DNA of 64,000 bases from Acidimicrobiaceae bacterium (GCA_003138855.1 PLHF01000089.1:1-64000), one strand, 5' to 3'; counted from the stretch's first letter, positions 51,723 to 61,754 are shown. Program-made: numbers and translations. Notes: generated from the sequence alone by a model not told the origin.

Positions 51723-52823
51723 TCAGTGCGCCCGTCGCTCCTCGTCCACTGCCACGTTGATGCGCTCGACGAACCTGGCGGTGGAGAACTGCCCGGCGTG
51801 GGCGGTCAGGGTGTCGGCCTGCCACGAGGCGGCGGCGAGCCGATCCACCGCCTCCGCGATCAGTGGCGGCTCCGGCCGGTCGAAGAACAGGCCGGTGGAT
51901 CCCTCCACGACGGTGTCCAGGAAGCCTCCCCATCGCAGTGCGGCGGTAGGCCTCCCGAATCCGGCGGCCTCGACCGGCGTCAGCCCGAAGTCCTCGTAGG
52001 AGGCGGCGACCAGCCCGATCGACGATCGGTACAGCCATCGGAGGCCGGCGTCGTCGACCCGGCCGAGCACGGTGACGTTGGCCGGGGCCGAGGCCGCGAT
52101 CTGCTGGGCGAGCGGTCCGGAGCCGACGACGACCAGGCGTTGGTCGGGGAGCCGCCGGAAGGCCTCGGTGACCGCCTCCACGTTCTTGTAAGGGAGCAGT
52201 CGCGACACGCACAGGACGAAACCCGGGGCGATACCGGCGACCGGCTCGGCGTCGCCTCCGGCAGTCACGTCGACGGGCGGGGGTACCACGTCGGCATCGA
52301 TCCCGTAGAGGTCGGCCACCCGGGCCCGCACCGCCCGGGAGTTGACCAGGTACCGGTCGGCGCTGGCCGCGGCCCTCCGGTCCCACCGGCGCAGGGGCGG
52401 GGTGAGCACCGACAGGGTGGCTGCCGCCCAGCGCGGGGAGCCCGCCAGGTAGCGGTCGGCCTGGTAAAGCCAGCGGGCCGGCGTGTGGCAGTAGACGATC
52501 TTGCGTCCGCTTGCATGGGCCCCGTGCGCCCAACCGCTCGAGGAGCAGATGACCACCTCGGCATCGACCCGGAGTCGCGAGAACGCCGGGGCGAGGAGTG
52601 GCAGGGCGAGGCGATGGTGTCTGCGGAGGATTCCGAGCCGATCGAGGGGCAGGGTGCGGATGTCGTACCGCGAGAATTCGGGAAAGGTGCCGTCCGGGTC
52701 GTAGAGGGAGGTGTGGATGGGCGCAGCGGGGAACGCCTCGGCCAGCGCCAGTACCACCCGCTCGGCCCCTCCCTGTTGGGTGAGGTAGTCGTGGACCAGT
52801 GCCAGCGAGCCTGGGGAGGTCAC
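51723..52823 (-). CDS. GT4 mannosyltransferase-like (WbaZ-like)
   Basis: ALVHDYLTQQGGAERVVLALAEAFP..CHTPARWLYQADRYL..VLCVSRLLPYKNVEAVTEAF. Confidence 0.88.
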   Translation of the reverse strand: MTSPGSLALVHDYLTQQGGAERVVLALAEAFPAAPIHTSLYDPDGTFPEFSRYDIRTLPLDRLGILRRHHRLALPLLAPAFSRLRVDAEVVICSSSGWAHGAHASGRKIVYCHTPARWLYQADRYLAGSPRWAAATLSVLTPPLRRWDRRAAASADRYLVNSRAVRARVADLYGIDADVVPPPVDVTAGGDAEPVAGIAPGFVLCVSRLLPYKNVEAVTEAFRRLPDQRLVVVGSGPLAQQIAASAPANVTVLGRVDDAGLRWLYRSSIGLVAASYEDFGLTPVEAAGFGRPTAALRWGGFLDTVVEGSTGLFFDRPEPPLIAEAVDRLAAASWQADTLTAHAGQFSTARFVERINVAVDEERRAH

Positions 52824-53212
52824 GCGAAGGCGGCGCCGACGGCGGCTGTGTCGAGCAGTGTGTCGACCGATCGGGCCTTTCCGTCGGCGAGCTGCCAGAT
52901 CTGGACTTCCTCGATGCCGACGTCACGCCCCTTCGGGCTGGTGAAGGCCACATGGGGCCAGGTGATCGGCAGATCGCCGTCAATCAGCACGGCCTTCAAG
53001 GTGAAATCGGTGAAGGTCAGCCGGGAGAGCTCGGCGAAGAAGTCCGGCGGGCTCCTCTTGCCCTGGTAGACGCAGGACCAGGGAGCGGCATCCCGATCGG
53101 CGGCATTGACCGCCCACCGCACGTCCTTGGACACCAGCCCCATGACGGCGAGGAGGTCGCCACGGCCCAATGCCGCGGTGATGGTCCTGACGATGTCGGG
53201 GTTGGACGACAA
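52820..53212 (-). CDS. SnoaL/NTF2-like small protein
   Basis: DIVRTITAALGRGDLLAVMGLVSKDVRWAVNA..; TTG start with AGGAG SD; overlaps GT stop by 4 bp. Confidence 0.7.
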   Translation of the reverse strand: MSSNPDIVRTITAALGRGDLLAVMGLVSKDVRWAVNAADRDAAPWSCVYQGKRSPPDFFAELSRLTFTDFTLKAVLIDGDLPITWPHVAFTSPKGRDVGIEEVQIWQLADGKARSVDTLLDTAAVGAAFA

Positions 53213-53352
53213 TGGATGCTCCTGTCGGTCGATCGGGTCCACGCGGCCGGGCCCTCCGAGGTAGAGGTTCCGAGCGTAGGCGCTGGTACCGGGCGGGTCG
53301 GCGACCGATCGTCCCGGGTCCCGGCCGGCTGGGTGCGCGCCGGAGGTCATCG

Positions 53353-53936
53353 GTGTCTCCGTCGGCAACGGTACACTCGCCCCTGTTCACATCCTCTTCG
53401 TATGCACCGCCAACATCTGCCGTTCCCCGATGGCAGCAGCCCTCTTCGCCGATCGGATCCCCGACCACGCCGACTCGGTGGAGGTTTCTTCGGCGGGCCT
53501 GCTCGAAGGGGGGACAGCTGTCCCCGAGGAAGTGCTCGAGGTGATGGCTCCCTACGGGATCGACCTCCGCGCGCACCGGAGCCGCCGGCTCACGCAACCC
53601 CTCCTGGAGGGAGCAGACCTGGTGCTCGGCATGAGCCGCCGGCATGTGCAGGAGGCGGTGCTCCTCGATCCGCCCAGCTGGCCGCAGGCCTTCAAGCTCA
53701 AGGAGCTGGTTCGGCGAGGAGAGGCCATCGGCCCTCGGCGACCGGACCAGGGGCTCCGCTCCTGGATCGACGATGCCCACGGTCACCGGACCCGTTCGAC
53801 GCTGGCCAACTACTCGGACACGGACGACGTGGAGGATCCCTACGGCGGGCCGATCGCCGGCTACCGCTCGGTCGCCGACGAGCTGGCGGTACTGACCCGC
53901 CAATTGGCGGGCTTCCTGTGGCCCGAGGACGGGTGA
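53353..53936 (+). CDS. Low-molecular-weight protein-tyrosine phosphatase with apparent frameshift near the N-terminus
   Basis: VHILFVCTANICRSPMAAALFADRI (CX5RS P-loop)...; GTG 53353 with ggagg SD is one frame off; one missing C in cccc (53380-53383) restores VSPSATVHSPPVHILFVCTANICRSP. Confidence 0.82.
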
Positions 53937-54021
53937 CCGCTCAGGTCCTCTGCGGCCAGGGAGTCTGTCCGCCGGCAGCCGCAGATGTGCGATTCCGGAA
54001 GGAGGGCGCGAACATGGTGAG

Positions 54022-54393
54022 GTGGGGGATGGGTGCCGGATCAAGGAGCTGCCCGATGGTGGCAAGGAGTTCGTGCTCGAAGACCGGGCGCTGTCGTTCG
54101 TCCGGATCGACGACCGGGCCACACTCGGGTTCGGCCGCACCGAGGTTGCCATCGCCGGCCCCTTCGTGCTCCGGATCGGCGGCGTCACCCACGCGCTGGA
54201 CCCTGGGCGGCGCGACACACTCGGAGCGCTGCTCACCCTGTACCCGGGGACGGTCCGGTGGTTGTGGGCGTCGCCCGACGGCCAGCTGGCCGCGGTGTTC
54301 GAGGACGGCGCGCTGGTGACCGTCGATCCCTCACCGGCGGTGACCGCATGGTCGGTGGGCAACGTGGCCAACCTGCCTGGCGCCCCGCAGTGA
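54022..54393 (+). CDS. Hypothetical protein (DUF6188-like)
   Basis: CRIKELPDGGKEFVLEDRALSFVRIDDRATLGFG; intact ORF. Confidence 0.5.
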   Translation: MGDGCRIKELPDGGKEFVLEDRALSFVRIDDRATLGFGRTEVAIAGPFVLRIGGVTHALDPGRRDTLGALLTLYPGTVRWLWASPDGQLAAVFEDGALVTVDPSPAVTAWSVGNVANLPGAPQ

Positions 54394-54411
54394 CGGCGCC
54401 GTAGGAGGCCA

Positions 54412-55341
54412 CTACGACGGGTCGGACAGGAGCTCCGGGTGACGGGCCGCCACCATCCGGCGCATGCCATCCCGCCAGCCGACCGTGGTCGTCCCGACCA
54501 ACTGGTGCATCCTGGTCAGGTCGATCTGCACGCTGTCGATCGTGTCCCGGGTGGGAGCGAACCGGGCCGGCACACCGGTCAGCTCGGAGAGGTACCCGCA
54601 CCACTCCTCGATGCTCGCTGCCTGGTCACCTCCCCAGTTCACCGTGGTGGCCGGGGTGGCGGCGGCGTCGATCAGCCCGGGGATCATGGCGATGATGTCG
54701 TCCTCGTGCAGGGGGTGGTACACGCTCGGCGCGTCGAGGTGCACGGGGATCTCGCTCCCATTGATCATCATCTCGAGATGGATGGCAGGCCACCCGCCCC
54801 GGTCGCCATAGGGGACGGACAGGCGGGCAACTGTGGTGGGGAGGTCGAAGCGCTCCGACGCCCATCGGGCGGTGCCCTCGGCGGCGATCTTGCAGATGCT
54901 GTACGTGCGGAGGAACGGCCAGACGCCGTGGTTGTCCCCGAGCTCGTCCTGTTCGGCGAACACGTGATGGCCCATGGGCTTGTACACGCCGGTGGTGGAG
55001 CAGTGCACGAACGCGGCCGCCTCCTGGTGATGCTCCATCAGCCAGGCCAGGCCGCCACCGTTGGTGCGCAGGTCGAGCTCCCAGTTGTTGGACTTGCCCA
55101 CGGCGAAGTTCAAGACATAGTCGGCCCCTGCCGGGAGGCCGGCCACGTCGCCCGCGGCCAGGTCGACCGGCACGCATCGGACCCCTGCGGCCTCAAGGCG
55201 TCGTCGAGCCGCCTGGTCCCTGAATCGGGCGGCGCCGACCACCTCGTTCTCCTTGGCCAGGGCGAGCGCCACCGGCTCACCAACCTGGCCGGTGACCCCA
55301 GTGACGACGATGGTCTTGCCCCGGAGTGGTGCAGGCGGCAT
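54412..55341 (-). CDS. NAD-dependent epimerase/dehydratase
   Basis: KTIVVTGVTGQVGEPVALALAKENEVVGAAR; YSICKIAAEGTAR in place of YxxxK region; VARLSVPYGDRGG. Confidence 0.8.
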   Translation of the reverse strand: MPPAPLRGKTIVVTGVTGQVGEPVALALAKENEVVGAARFRDQAARRRLEAAGVRCVPVDLAAGDVAGLPAGADYVLNFAVGKSNNWELDLRTNGGGLAWLMEHHQEAAAFVHCSTTGVYKPMGHHVFAEQDELGDNHGVWPFLRTYSICKIAAEGTARWASERFDLPTTVARLSVPYGDRGGWPAIHLEMMINGSEIPVHLDAPSVYHPLHEDDIIAMIPGLIDAAATPATTVNWGGDQAASIEEWCGYLSELTGVPARFAPTRDTIDSVQIDLTRMHQLVGTTTVGWRDGMRRMVAARHPELLSDPS

Positions 55342-55518
55342 GGGCGCTCCTTCGGGGCGGGGTGGTGGGCAGGTCGGTTGTGGACACCGGCGCACTTGGT
55401 GAGCCATACTGTCTTTTCCGCCAGTTTTCGTCGGTAGGCCACATTATCCCAGGTCACCGAAGTTCTGCTCTGGTGGTCTGACCAGTGACCCCAACACTAT
55501 TTAGGAAGTGACGTTCCC

Positions 55519-55749
55519 ATGAGTGCCACCTGGCGCAAGCACGCAGCCTGCCGGGGCATCGATCCAGATGTGTTCTACCCGGTCTCCGACGAGGAGGCCG
55601 GTGGGGCAAAGGCCATTTGCGATCAGTGTGCCGTGCGCGAATCGTGCCTCGAGCATGCCCTGGCCAACAGGGAGCGCGAGGGGATCTGGGGCGGTACCAC
55701 CGAACGCGAGCGTCGGCGCATCCACCGCCAGCGCCGCAAGTCGGCCTGA
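55519..55749 (+). CDS. WhiB-family Fe-S transcriptional regulator
   Basis: WRKHAACRGIDPDVFYP..AICDQCAVRESCLEHALANREREGIWGGTTERERRR. Confidence 0.93.
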   Translation: MSATWRKHAACRGIDPDVFYPVSDEEAGGAKAICDQCAVRESCLEHALANREREGIWGGTTERERRRIHRQRRKSA

Positions 55750-55801
55750 GCCTGCTGGCGGCCTCGGCTGGGCCCGCCGGCCCACCTCCGACGGCCGTCC
55801 G

Positions 55802-56398
55802 TTGACCTCGGCCGACCCGGGGTCCGGGAGTCCGGCGGTACAACCACGGGGACGAACCGATGCGGCGGTCCGGCACCTCCGGGGCGTCATCGCCGACCAT
55901 CCTGCGGCCGATGCGCGGGAACGGGTGTCGAAGGAGACCATGCTGGCCGAGTTGGACCGGCTCGGACGGCCATTCGACGAGCACGCCCAACCCACCCATG
56001 TCACCGCGTCCGCGATCGTGGTCGGCGCCCGTGGTGTGGTCCTGCATGTGCACCGGCGCCTCCATCGGTGGATGCAGCCCGGCGGCCACGTCGATCCGGG
56101 CGAAACCCCCGACGAGGCAGTCCTCCGCGAGTGCAGAGAGGAGACGGGCCTGTCGGTCGCGCATCCGGCCGGGGGCCCGCTCCTGGTGCACGTCGACGTC
56201 CACCCGTCAGCCGCCGGACACGTCCATCTCGATCTCCGGTACCTGCTGTGGGCGCCGGACGAGGATCCCGCCCCCGCTGCCGCAGAGAGCCAGGACGTGG
56301 CCTGGTTCAGCTGGGACGAAGCCATCGACCTCTCCGACGAGGCGTTGGAAGGGGCACTCCGGTCAGCCCGTAGGCTGATCGACGCCTCTCGGAGCTGA
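55802..56398 (+). CDS. NUDIX hydrolase
   Basis: Nudix box GGHVDPGETPDEAVLRECREETGL; start inferred (TTG). Confidence 0.88.
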   Translation: MTSADPGSGSPAVQPRGRTDAAVRHLRGVIADHPAADARERVSKETMLAELDRLGRPFDEHAQPTHVTASAIVVGARGVVLHVHRRLHRWMQPGGHVDPGETPDEAVLRECREETGLSVAHPAGGPLLVHVDVHPSAAGHVHLDLRYLLWAPDEDPAPAAAESQDVAWFSWDEAIDLSDEALEGALRSARRLIDASRS

Positions 56399-56428
56399 AC
56401 AGCCCGTCGAGAGCCGGAGGAGATAGCG

Positions 56429-57145
56429 ATGGCAGAGCCGTTCGACACGCTGATGCAGGTGCAGCTGCACGACACGACGCTCGATCAGCTGCGGCATCGG
56501 ATGGATGCGCTCCCCGAGCGCGCCGAGCTCCTCGAGGTGGAGCGCCGCCGCACGGCACTCACGGCGGCGACGGCCGAGGTGCGGGCCCAGGTGGACGACC
56601 TCACGGCGCGCCAACGCTCCCTGGAGGACCGGATCGCCGCTGCAGCCGCCCGCCGTCACGAGATCGAACAGAGGATGCGGTCGGCCCTGGCCTACGCCCC
56701 CCGCGACCTGGAGGCCATGGACCACGAGGTCGGCCAGCTCGCCGCCCGGCAGGCCCAGTTCGAAGAAGAGGAGATCATCCTCCTCGAGGAAGAGGAGCCC
56801 TTGGACGTGGCGCTGGCCGAACACCAGACCACCCTCGAGGGTCTGGGCGCCGAGGCCTCGCGTTTCGAGGCCGCCATCGCGGAGGTTGAGGCGGGGATCA
56901 GGGACTCGATCGCCTCCGAGGAGGCACAGCGCACCGCGTGCGCCGCCGGCCTTCCGACCGATCTGGCCGAGCGCTACGAGAGGCTGCGCTCCCACCTGGG
57001 CGGGGTTGGCGCGGCACGTCTGGTGGGCGACCACTGTGATGGCTGCCACCTCACGCTGTCCTCGGTCGAGCTCGAGCGCATCCGTCACCTGCCGCCCGAC
57101 GAGTACGCCACCTGCACCCAGTGCGACCGCATCCTGGTGCACTGA
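56429..57145 (+). CDS. Coiled-coil C4-type zinc-ribbon protein
   Basis: Long heptad-rich region; C-terminal CDGCHLTLSSVELERIRHLPPDEYATCTQCDRILVH. Confidence 0.85.
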   Translation: MAEPFDTLMQVQLHDTTLDQLRHRMDALPERAELLEVERRRTALTAATAEVRAQVDDLTARQRSLEDRIAAAAARRHEIEQRMRSALAYAPRDLEAMDHEVGQLAARQAQFEEEEIILLEEEEPLDVALAEHQTTLEGLGAEASRFEAAIAEVEAGIRDSIASEEAQRTACAAGLPTDLAERYERLRSHLGGVGAARLVGDHCDGCHLTLSSVELERIRHLPPDEYATCTQCDRILVH

Positions 57146-57172
57146 AACCGTGGGCTCCGGACCGGTCCTTCC

Positions 57173-57769
57173 ATGTTGATCCTCATCCGCCACGGCGAGT
57201 CGACCGGCAACGCGGACGGCCTGCTGCTGGGGCGTCTCGACGCGCCGCTGACCGAGCGCGGCCTGGCCCAGGCCCGGATGCTCGGCCCGTCGGTGGCCGG
57301 CGCCTCACGGGTCATCTCCAGCCCGCTGGCACGTGCCCAGGCCACCGCCGAGGCGTTGGGGACCGGACTGCCCGTCGAGATCGACGAGCGGTGGATCGAG
57401 GTCGACTACGGCGAGTTCGACGGCCGGCCGCTGGGATCGGTGCCTGCGGAGGTGTGGGCCCGGTGGAGGGAGGACCCCGACTTCCGTCCACCGGGTGGCG
57501 AGACGCTGGCCGAGGCGGGCACCCGCGTCCGGTCGGCCTGCGAGGAGCTCTTCGCCACCGAGGGGGAGGGCGCCCGCGGCCCCGGCCCGGTGGTGGTGGT
57601 GAGCCATGTGTCGCCCATCAAGGCGGCAGCCTGCTGGGCGGTCGGCCTCGGTGACGAGGGGGCATGGCGCCTCCACCTGGCCACAGCGTCGGTGACCCGG
57701 GTGATCTGGGGGATGGACGGGCCGGTGCTCAGCAGATTCAACGAGACACCGTGGTCGACCTCCGCATGA
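57173..57769 (+). CDS. Histidine phosphatase (phosphoglycerate mutase-like) family protein
   Basis: LILIRHGESTGNADGLLLGRLDAPLTERGLAQA; VVVVSHVSPIKAA. Confidence 0.9.
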   Translation: MLILIRHGESTGNADGLLLGRLDAPLTERGLAQARMLGPSVAGASRVISSPLARAQATAEALGTGLPVEIDERWIEVDYGEFDGRPLGSVPAEVWARWREDPDFRPPGGETLAEAGTRVRSACEELFATEGEGARGPGPVVVVSHVSPIKAAACWAVGLGDEGAWRLHLATASVTRVIWGMDGPVLSRFNETPWSTSA

Positions 57770-57790
57770 CGGGGCCGGGGGCGGCCCGGT

Positions 57791-58360
57791 TCAGCGCAGG
57801 AGGTGGGTGACGGCGTAGACCGTGACCCGTTCGGCGGAGGACGCCGAATGGCGGGCGTGGTGCCGGAGCGCGTGCCAGGCCTCCCACCCCGTGGTCACGT
57901 CCAGCGCCTCGAGGAGGTACGGCGCACCGCCCCCGTGTGAACGGAGCTCCGGTGCCAGGGTGACGGCCAGCTGGCGGCGGAGCAGGGACCGGTGGTCGGC
58001 CAGGAGCTCGGCAAGGCCGGGCAGCCCGTCGGTCCGGGCATAGGCGACCCGGTGGACCGGGGCGACGGCCTCGAAGAGCCGGCGCCGGTGGCGGCACGTG
58101 GCGCGGATCCGCGGCTCGACGGGGCCGTGCGGCGGGATGGCGACGATCAGGGACCGGTAACGGGAGGCGTGCAACCGGGCTGCACGCAGGAAGATCCCGT
58201 CGAGGTCCCCGAAGTGGTGGTACAGCGATCGAACCGACACACTTGCGTGCTCGGCGACCTGGTGGGCGGTGGGGTAGGCGTTTCCCGCTTCGATCAGTTC
58301 GATCATCGCCTCGATGATGACGGTGCGGGTCCGGTCGCCCCTGATCAGGCGCCGGTCCAC
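57791..58360 (-). CDS. TetR/AcrR-family regulator
   Basis: RTRTVIIEAMIELIEAGNAYPTAHQVAEHASVSVRSLYHHFGDLDGIFLRAA; upstream ORF extension would translate operator-like repeats, so GTG 58360 preferred. Confidence 0.85.
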   Translation of the reverse strand: MDRRLIRGDRTRTVIIEAMIELIEAGNAYPTAHQVAEHASVSVRSLYHHFGDLDGIFLRAARLHASRYRSLIVAIPPHGPVEPRIRATCRHRRRLFEAVAPVHRVAYARTDGLPGLAELLADHRSLLRRQLAVTLAPELRSHGGGAPYLLEALDVTTGWEAWHALRHHARHSASSAERVTVYAVTHLLR

Positions 58361-58434
58361 GTGGAGCCCCGACGTGGACGGGCCGTCGCCCGCACCCGCG
58401 CCAGGCGCGACCCCTCGTCGGGCGGTCCGTGCTC

Positions 58435-58476
58435 TGCTACCCCTCACGTAGCAATTGCTACCCCTCACATAACAAA
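58435..58476. promoter_or_regulatory. 21-bp tandem repeat with an embedded 14-bp palindrome upstream of the tetR gene
   Basis: TGCTACCCCTCACGTAGCAAT / TGCTACCCCTCACATAACAAA; junction GTAGCAATTGCTAC (58448-58461) is a perfect palindrome. Confidence 0.8.
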
Positions 58477-58559
58477 TTCTACAAGCCGGGCGGGATGTTC
58501 GGTAGGGCGCCCGCCGCCACGGCCTCGTGCCCCGGTACCGGTTCCGCCGGCCGGGACCC

Positions 58560-59492
58560 TCAGGGATCGATCACGACCTTGATGGCATCGGTGCTCCGAT
58601 CGCCGGCCACGCGGAATGCCTCGGCTGCGTCGTCGAGGGAGAAGCGGTGGGTGATGATCGTCTCGGCGAGGTCCGGCGTGGCGCCGAGCACCCGAACCGC
58701 GTCCTCGAACTCCGACATCCCGTGGTGGTGGCCGTAGGTGAACGACGGCAGCAGGGTCACCTCCTTCAGCTGGAAGCCCAGGCCCAGTGCCACCGGGTCC
58801 CAGAAGTTTCCGAGGATACTGATGGTCCCCCCGGGACGCACGAGCTCGATGGCCGTGTCCATGGACCCCTGCTTGCCCGCGGCCTCGAGGACGATGTCGT
58901 ACCCGGTTTCGATCGCCGTCCCGGCCCCGAGGCGCTCGCCGGCGTCGATGCGCCGGGGCCGGTGAGCCACGAGGTCCACGGAGGCGCCGATCGACCGGGC
59001 GGCGGCGATGGTGCAGAGCCCGATCGGGCCGGCTCCGATGACCAGCACCCGCATGCCGGACACCACGCCGGCCCGATTGATGCCGTGTAGTGCCACCGCG
59101 ATGGGCTCGACCAGGCAGGCCTGGTCGAGAGGCAGCCCGGGCGGAAGGGCCGTGGCACATCGGGGGTCCACCCAGGCCTCGTCGGCCAGGCCACCGTCGA
59201 GGCTGATCCCGTACATCGCCCCCAGCACCGACGCGCACTGCTGGTCGTCACCGGCGAGGCAGCGCTCGCACCGGCCGCAGGCCACGATGGGGAGGACCGC
59301 CACCGGGGTGCCGTCATCGAGCCGGCCGCAGAATTCGTGACCGAGGGTCACGCTCGACGGTCCGAACGACGCCAGGTGGAGGTCCGATCCACAGATACCC
59401 GAGCTGGCCACCGACACCCGGACGCCGTCGGCAGGAGTGGCCACCAGATCGACCACCCGGATGCCCTGCTCGGTGCTGCGGACGCCTCGCAT
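58560..59492 (-). CDS. Zinc-dependent MDR-family alcohol/polyol dehydrogenase
   Basis: SSGICGSDLHLASFGPSSVTLGHEFCG; CGRCERCLAGDDQQC; VLVIGAGPIGLCTIAAAR. Confidence 0.88.
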   Translation of the reverse strand: MRGVRSTEQGIRVVDLVATPADGVRVSVASSGICGSDLHLASFGPSSVTLGHEFCGRLDDGTPVAVLPIVACGRCERCLAGDDQQCASVLGAMYGISLDGGLADEAWVDPRCATALPPGLPLDQACLVEPIAVALHGINRAGVVSGMRVLVIGAGPIGLCTIAAARSIGASVDLVAHRPRRIDAGERLGAGTAIETGYDIVLEAAGKQGSMDTAIELVRPGGTISILGNFWDPVALGLGFQLKEVTLLPSFTYGHHHGMSEFEDAVRVLGATPDLAETIITHRFSLDDAAEAFRVAGDRSTDAIKVVIDP

Positions 59493-59542
59493 CCGCCCAC
59501 CCTCCCACTGCAGAGCGGCCGGTGCCGCGCCAGCCGGCCGGC

Positions 59543-61480
59543 TCAGCCCGGGAGGAGGTTCCACACGTCGACGTCGATGTCGCGCGTCGGTGGCCGCCCC
59601 ACCAGCCAGGTGAGGAACTGGAGCGCGCCATCAGGTCGGGGCTCGCTCTCGAAGGAGGCCACGAGGCTCCGGACATTCCACGACCGGAACTGGGCCAGGA
59701 GCGCGGTGCGCAGCTGGGGAGTCTCCGGCGGGGGAGTGCCCGCGTGGAGCTGGATGAGGACCGTGGCGGTCAGGGTGTCCGCCCCGTACGAGACGACCGG
59801 GGAGAACCCGATGGTATGCCCCGGGCCGTCGCGCACCAGGAAGTAGCCACCGGGGGACTTGAAGTGCATCCCGCTGACCGCCTGCCAGAGCTCGCCCTCG
59901 GGCGCAGCGGAGGACGGATAGGGGTAGAGGATCGACACGCTTCCCGCCGGTGTGGCGCCGAGCAACGGCGAGGTGAAGTACGCGGGTGTGTCCGGATCGG
60001 CGAACCCCGGCAGGGGCAGGTCCGGGGCGAGGGGGACCAGGCAGACCAGCGCGAGGGCCAGGGGGACGGCCCCGGCCAGGACGGCGGACGCACTCGGGGA
60101 GCGGCCGGCGCTTGCCGATCGGGTCGCCACCGTCGCATGCAGCCGGTCGAGGACGAGAGCCAGCAGCAGTCCGGCGAAGAGCGCCACGTACAGCGAGTAG
60201 CGGACCGGAATGGTGTTGGCTAGGAGCGGGAGCCTGGCGAACAGCCGCTCCGGGAGGGGGAGGCCCGACACGATCGCCCCGGGCGGGTGGCGGACGACCA
60301 GCCCGCCACCCAGTGAGAGCACGAACGCGGCGATCCCGCCGATGACGGCCGTCCGGGCGACGTCCGACCGGCGCCACAACACGACGGCGCCGACGGCCAG
60401 GGTGATGAGCAGCGTGATCCCCAGGTACGAACCGTTCTCCGCCGTGCTGTTGGCGAAGCCGTCGGCGATCCGGACCAGGCCGGCAGGCGCCAACCACACG
60501 AAGGCGTTCGGGACCACCGGTCCGAGGAGATCGGCCCGGTATGCCTGTGGCACCAGTTGGATGGGCCCGTTGATGTGCCCGGGCCCACGGAGGGCGGACC
60601 ACACCGGATAGGTCAGCAGGACCGCGGACACGCCGGCGGCCCAGGCAACCCCGACCAGAGCGGGGCGGAGGTGCGCGCGGACCGACCGGCGGCCCATCAC
60701 CAGTACGGCGATGATGCAGACGGCATCGACCACCAGCGTCGATGCCAGCACCTCGCTCGAGACGAAGAACTGGGCGACCACCAGCAGGCCGAGCACCACA
60801 CCCGCGGTGGGCGGAGTCCGCTGTCGACGCACCAGCACGTCATGGGTGGCGAGGAGGATCAGCGGCGGCAGCACGACGAAGGTGAGGTTGAGGTGGCCGC
60901 CGTGGCTCTGGGCGATCTGGTACGGGGAGAACCCGTAGAGCAGGCCGCACACCCACGCAGCGGGGCGCCAGGTGGTCCAGCGTCGGGCGAAGAAGTACCC
61001 GGCGGTCGCCGAACCGGCCAGCGCCGCCGTGCACCAGAAGTTGTAGGTGGCGATCGGTCCGAACAGGAGGGTCACCGGAGAGCCGACCAGCCCCAGCAGG
61101 GGAACACTTGTGTTCGTCAGCAGATTGACCCCGAACGGGTAGTTCCCGAAGATGGTGAAGAAGGGATTGTGGCCATGGGTGAGGGAGAAGGGGATCCAGC
61201 GCAGGAACCACACCGTGGCGAACTGATCGCCGCCCAACTGCATGTGCGTGGTGGGGCTCGTCGACCACGCGGACCAGTACGACGCGATGGAAAGGGCCAG
61301 GTAGGACGCCACCACCAGGCAGGCCGCCCAAGCAGAAGATCGATGTCTGCCGCCGGCGGCACTCCCGTCCGGGCGGACGGGGTCCGACCCTGGGTAGCCT
61401 GTCTTCTCGGCGCCCTTCCGAGGGCCGGTTGCGACGGCGCCGTACGCCTTTGCCTGCCGGTCCTCGTCAGCGACGGCCAT
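59543..61480 (-). CDS. Large multi-pass membrane protein, GT-C-glycosyltransferase-like
   Basis: About 12 hydrophobic segments; GGDQFATVWFLRWIPFSLTHGHNPFFT with acidic residue in first loop; YGFSPYQIAQSHGGHLNLTFV. Confidence 0.65.
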   Translation of the reverse strand: MAVADEDRQAKAYGAVATGPRKGAEKTGYPGSDPVRPDGSAAGGRHRSSAWAACLVVASYLALSIASYWSAWSTSPTTHMQLGGDQFATVWFLRWIPFSLTHGHNPFFTIFGNYPFGVNLLTNTSVPLLGLVGSPVTLLFGPIATYNFWCTAALAGSATAGYFFARRWTTWRPAAWVCGLLYGFSPYQIAQSHGGHLNLTFVVLPPLILLATHDVLVRRQRTPPTAGVVLGLLVVAQFFVSSEVLASTLVVDAVCIIAVLVMGRRSVRAHLRPALVGVAWAAGVSAVLLTYPVWSALRGPGHINGPIQLVPQAYRADLLGPVVPNAFVWLAPAGLVRIADGFANSTAENGSYLGITLLITLAVGAVVLWRRSDVARTAVIGGIAAFVLSLGGGLVVRHPPGAIVSGLPLPERLFARLPLLANTIPVRYSLYVALFAGLLLALVLDRLHATVATRSASAGRSPSASAVLAGAVPLALALVCLVPLAPDLPLPGFADPDTPAYFTSPLLGATPAGSVSILYPYPSSAAPEGELWQAVSGMHFKSPGGYFLVRDGPGHTIGFSPVVSYGADTLTATVLIQLHAGTPPPETPQLRTALLAQFRSWNVRSLVASFESEPRPDGALQFLTWLVGRPPTRDIDVDVWNLLPG

Positions 61481-61754
61481 GAGTGGGAAACGCTAGCGGA
61501 GCCGCAGCCGATGCTGCACCCACGGTCAGCTCCGCGCCATGACCGGGCCCGTACCCGGGCGATGGACGGGTTCGAAGATCCGGCGAGACCGGACTCAGGG
61601 CCCGGAACCCGCCCCGCCTCGCGCCCTTTTGGCGTACCTGACGGCCAGCTGTAGCGAGAACCCCCAACCCCTGCCGATGAGTCCAGGGCCACGCCGGGTA
61701 GACGAACCAGTCGCCACGGCGGCAGGGCGACGACCGGCCCGCAATCCCTGGGGG

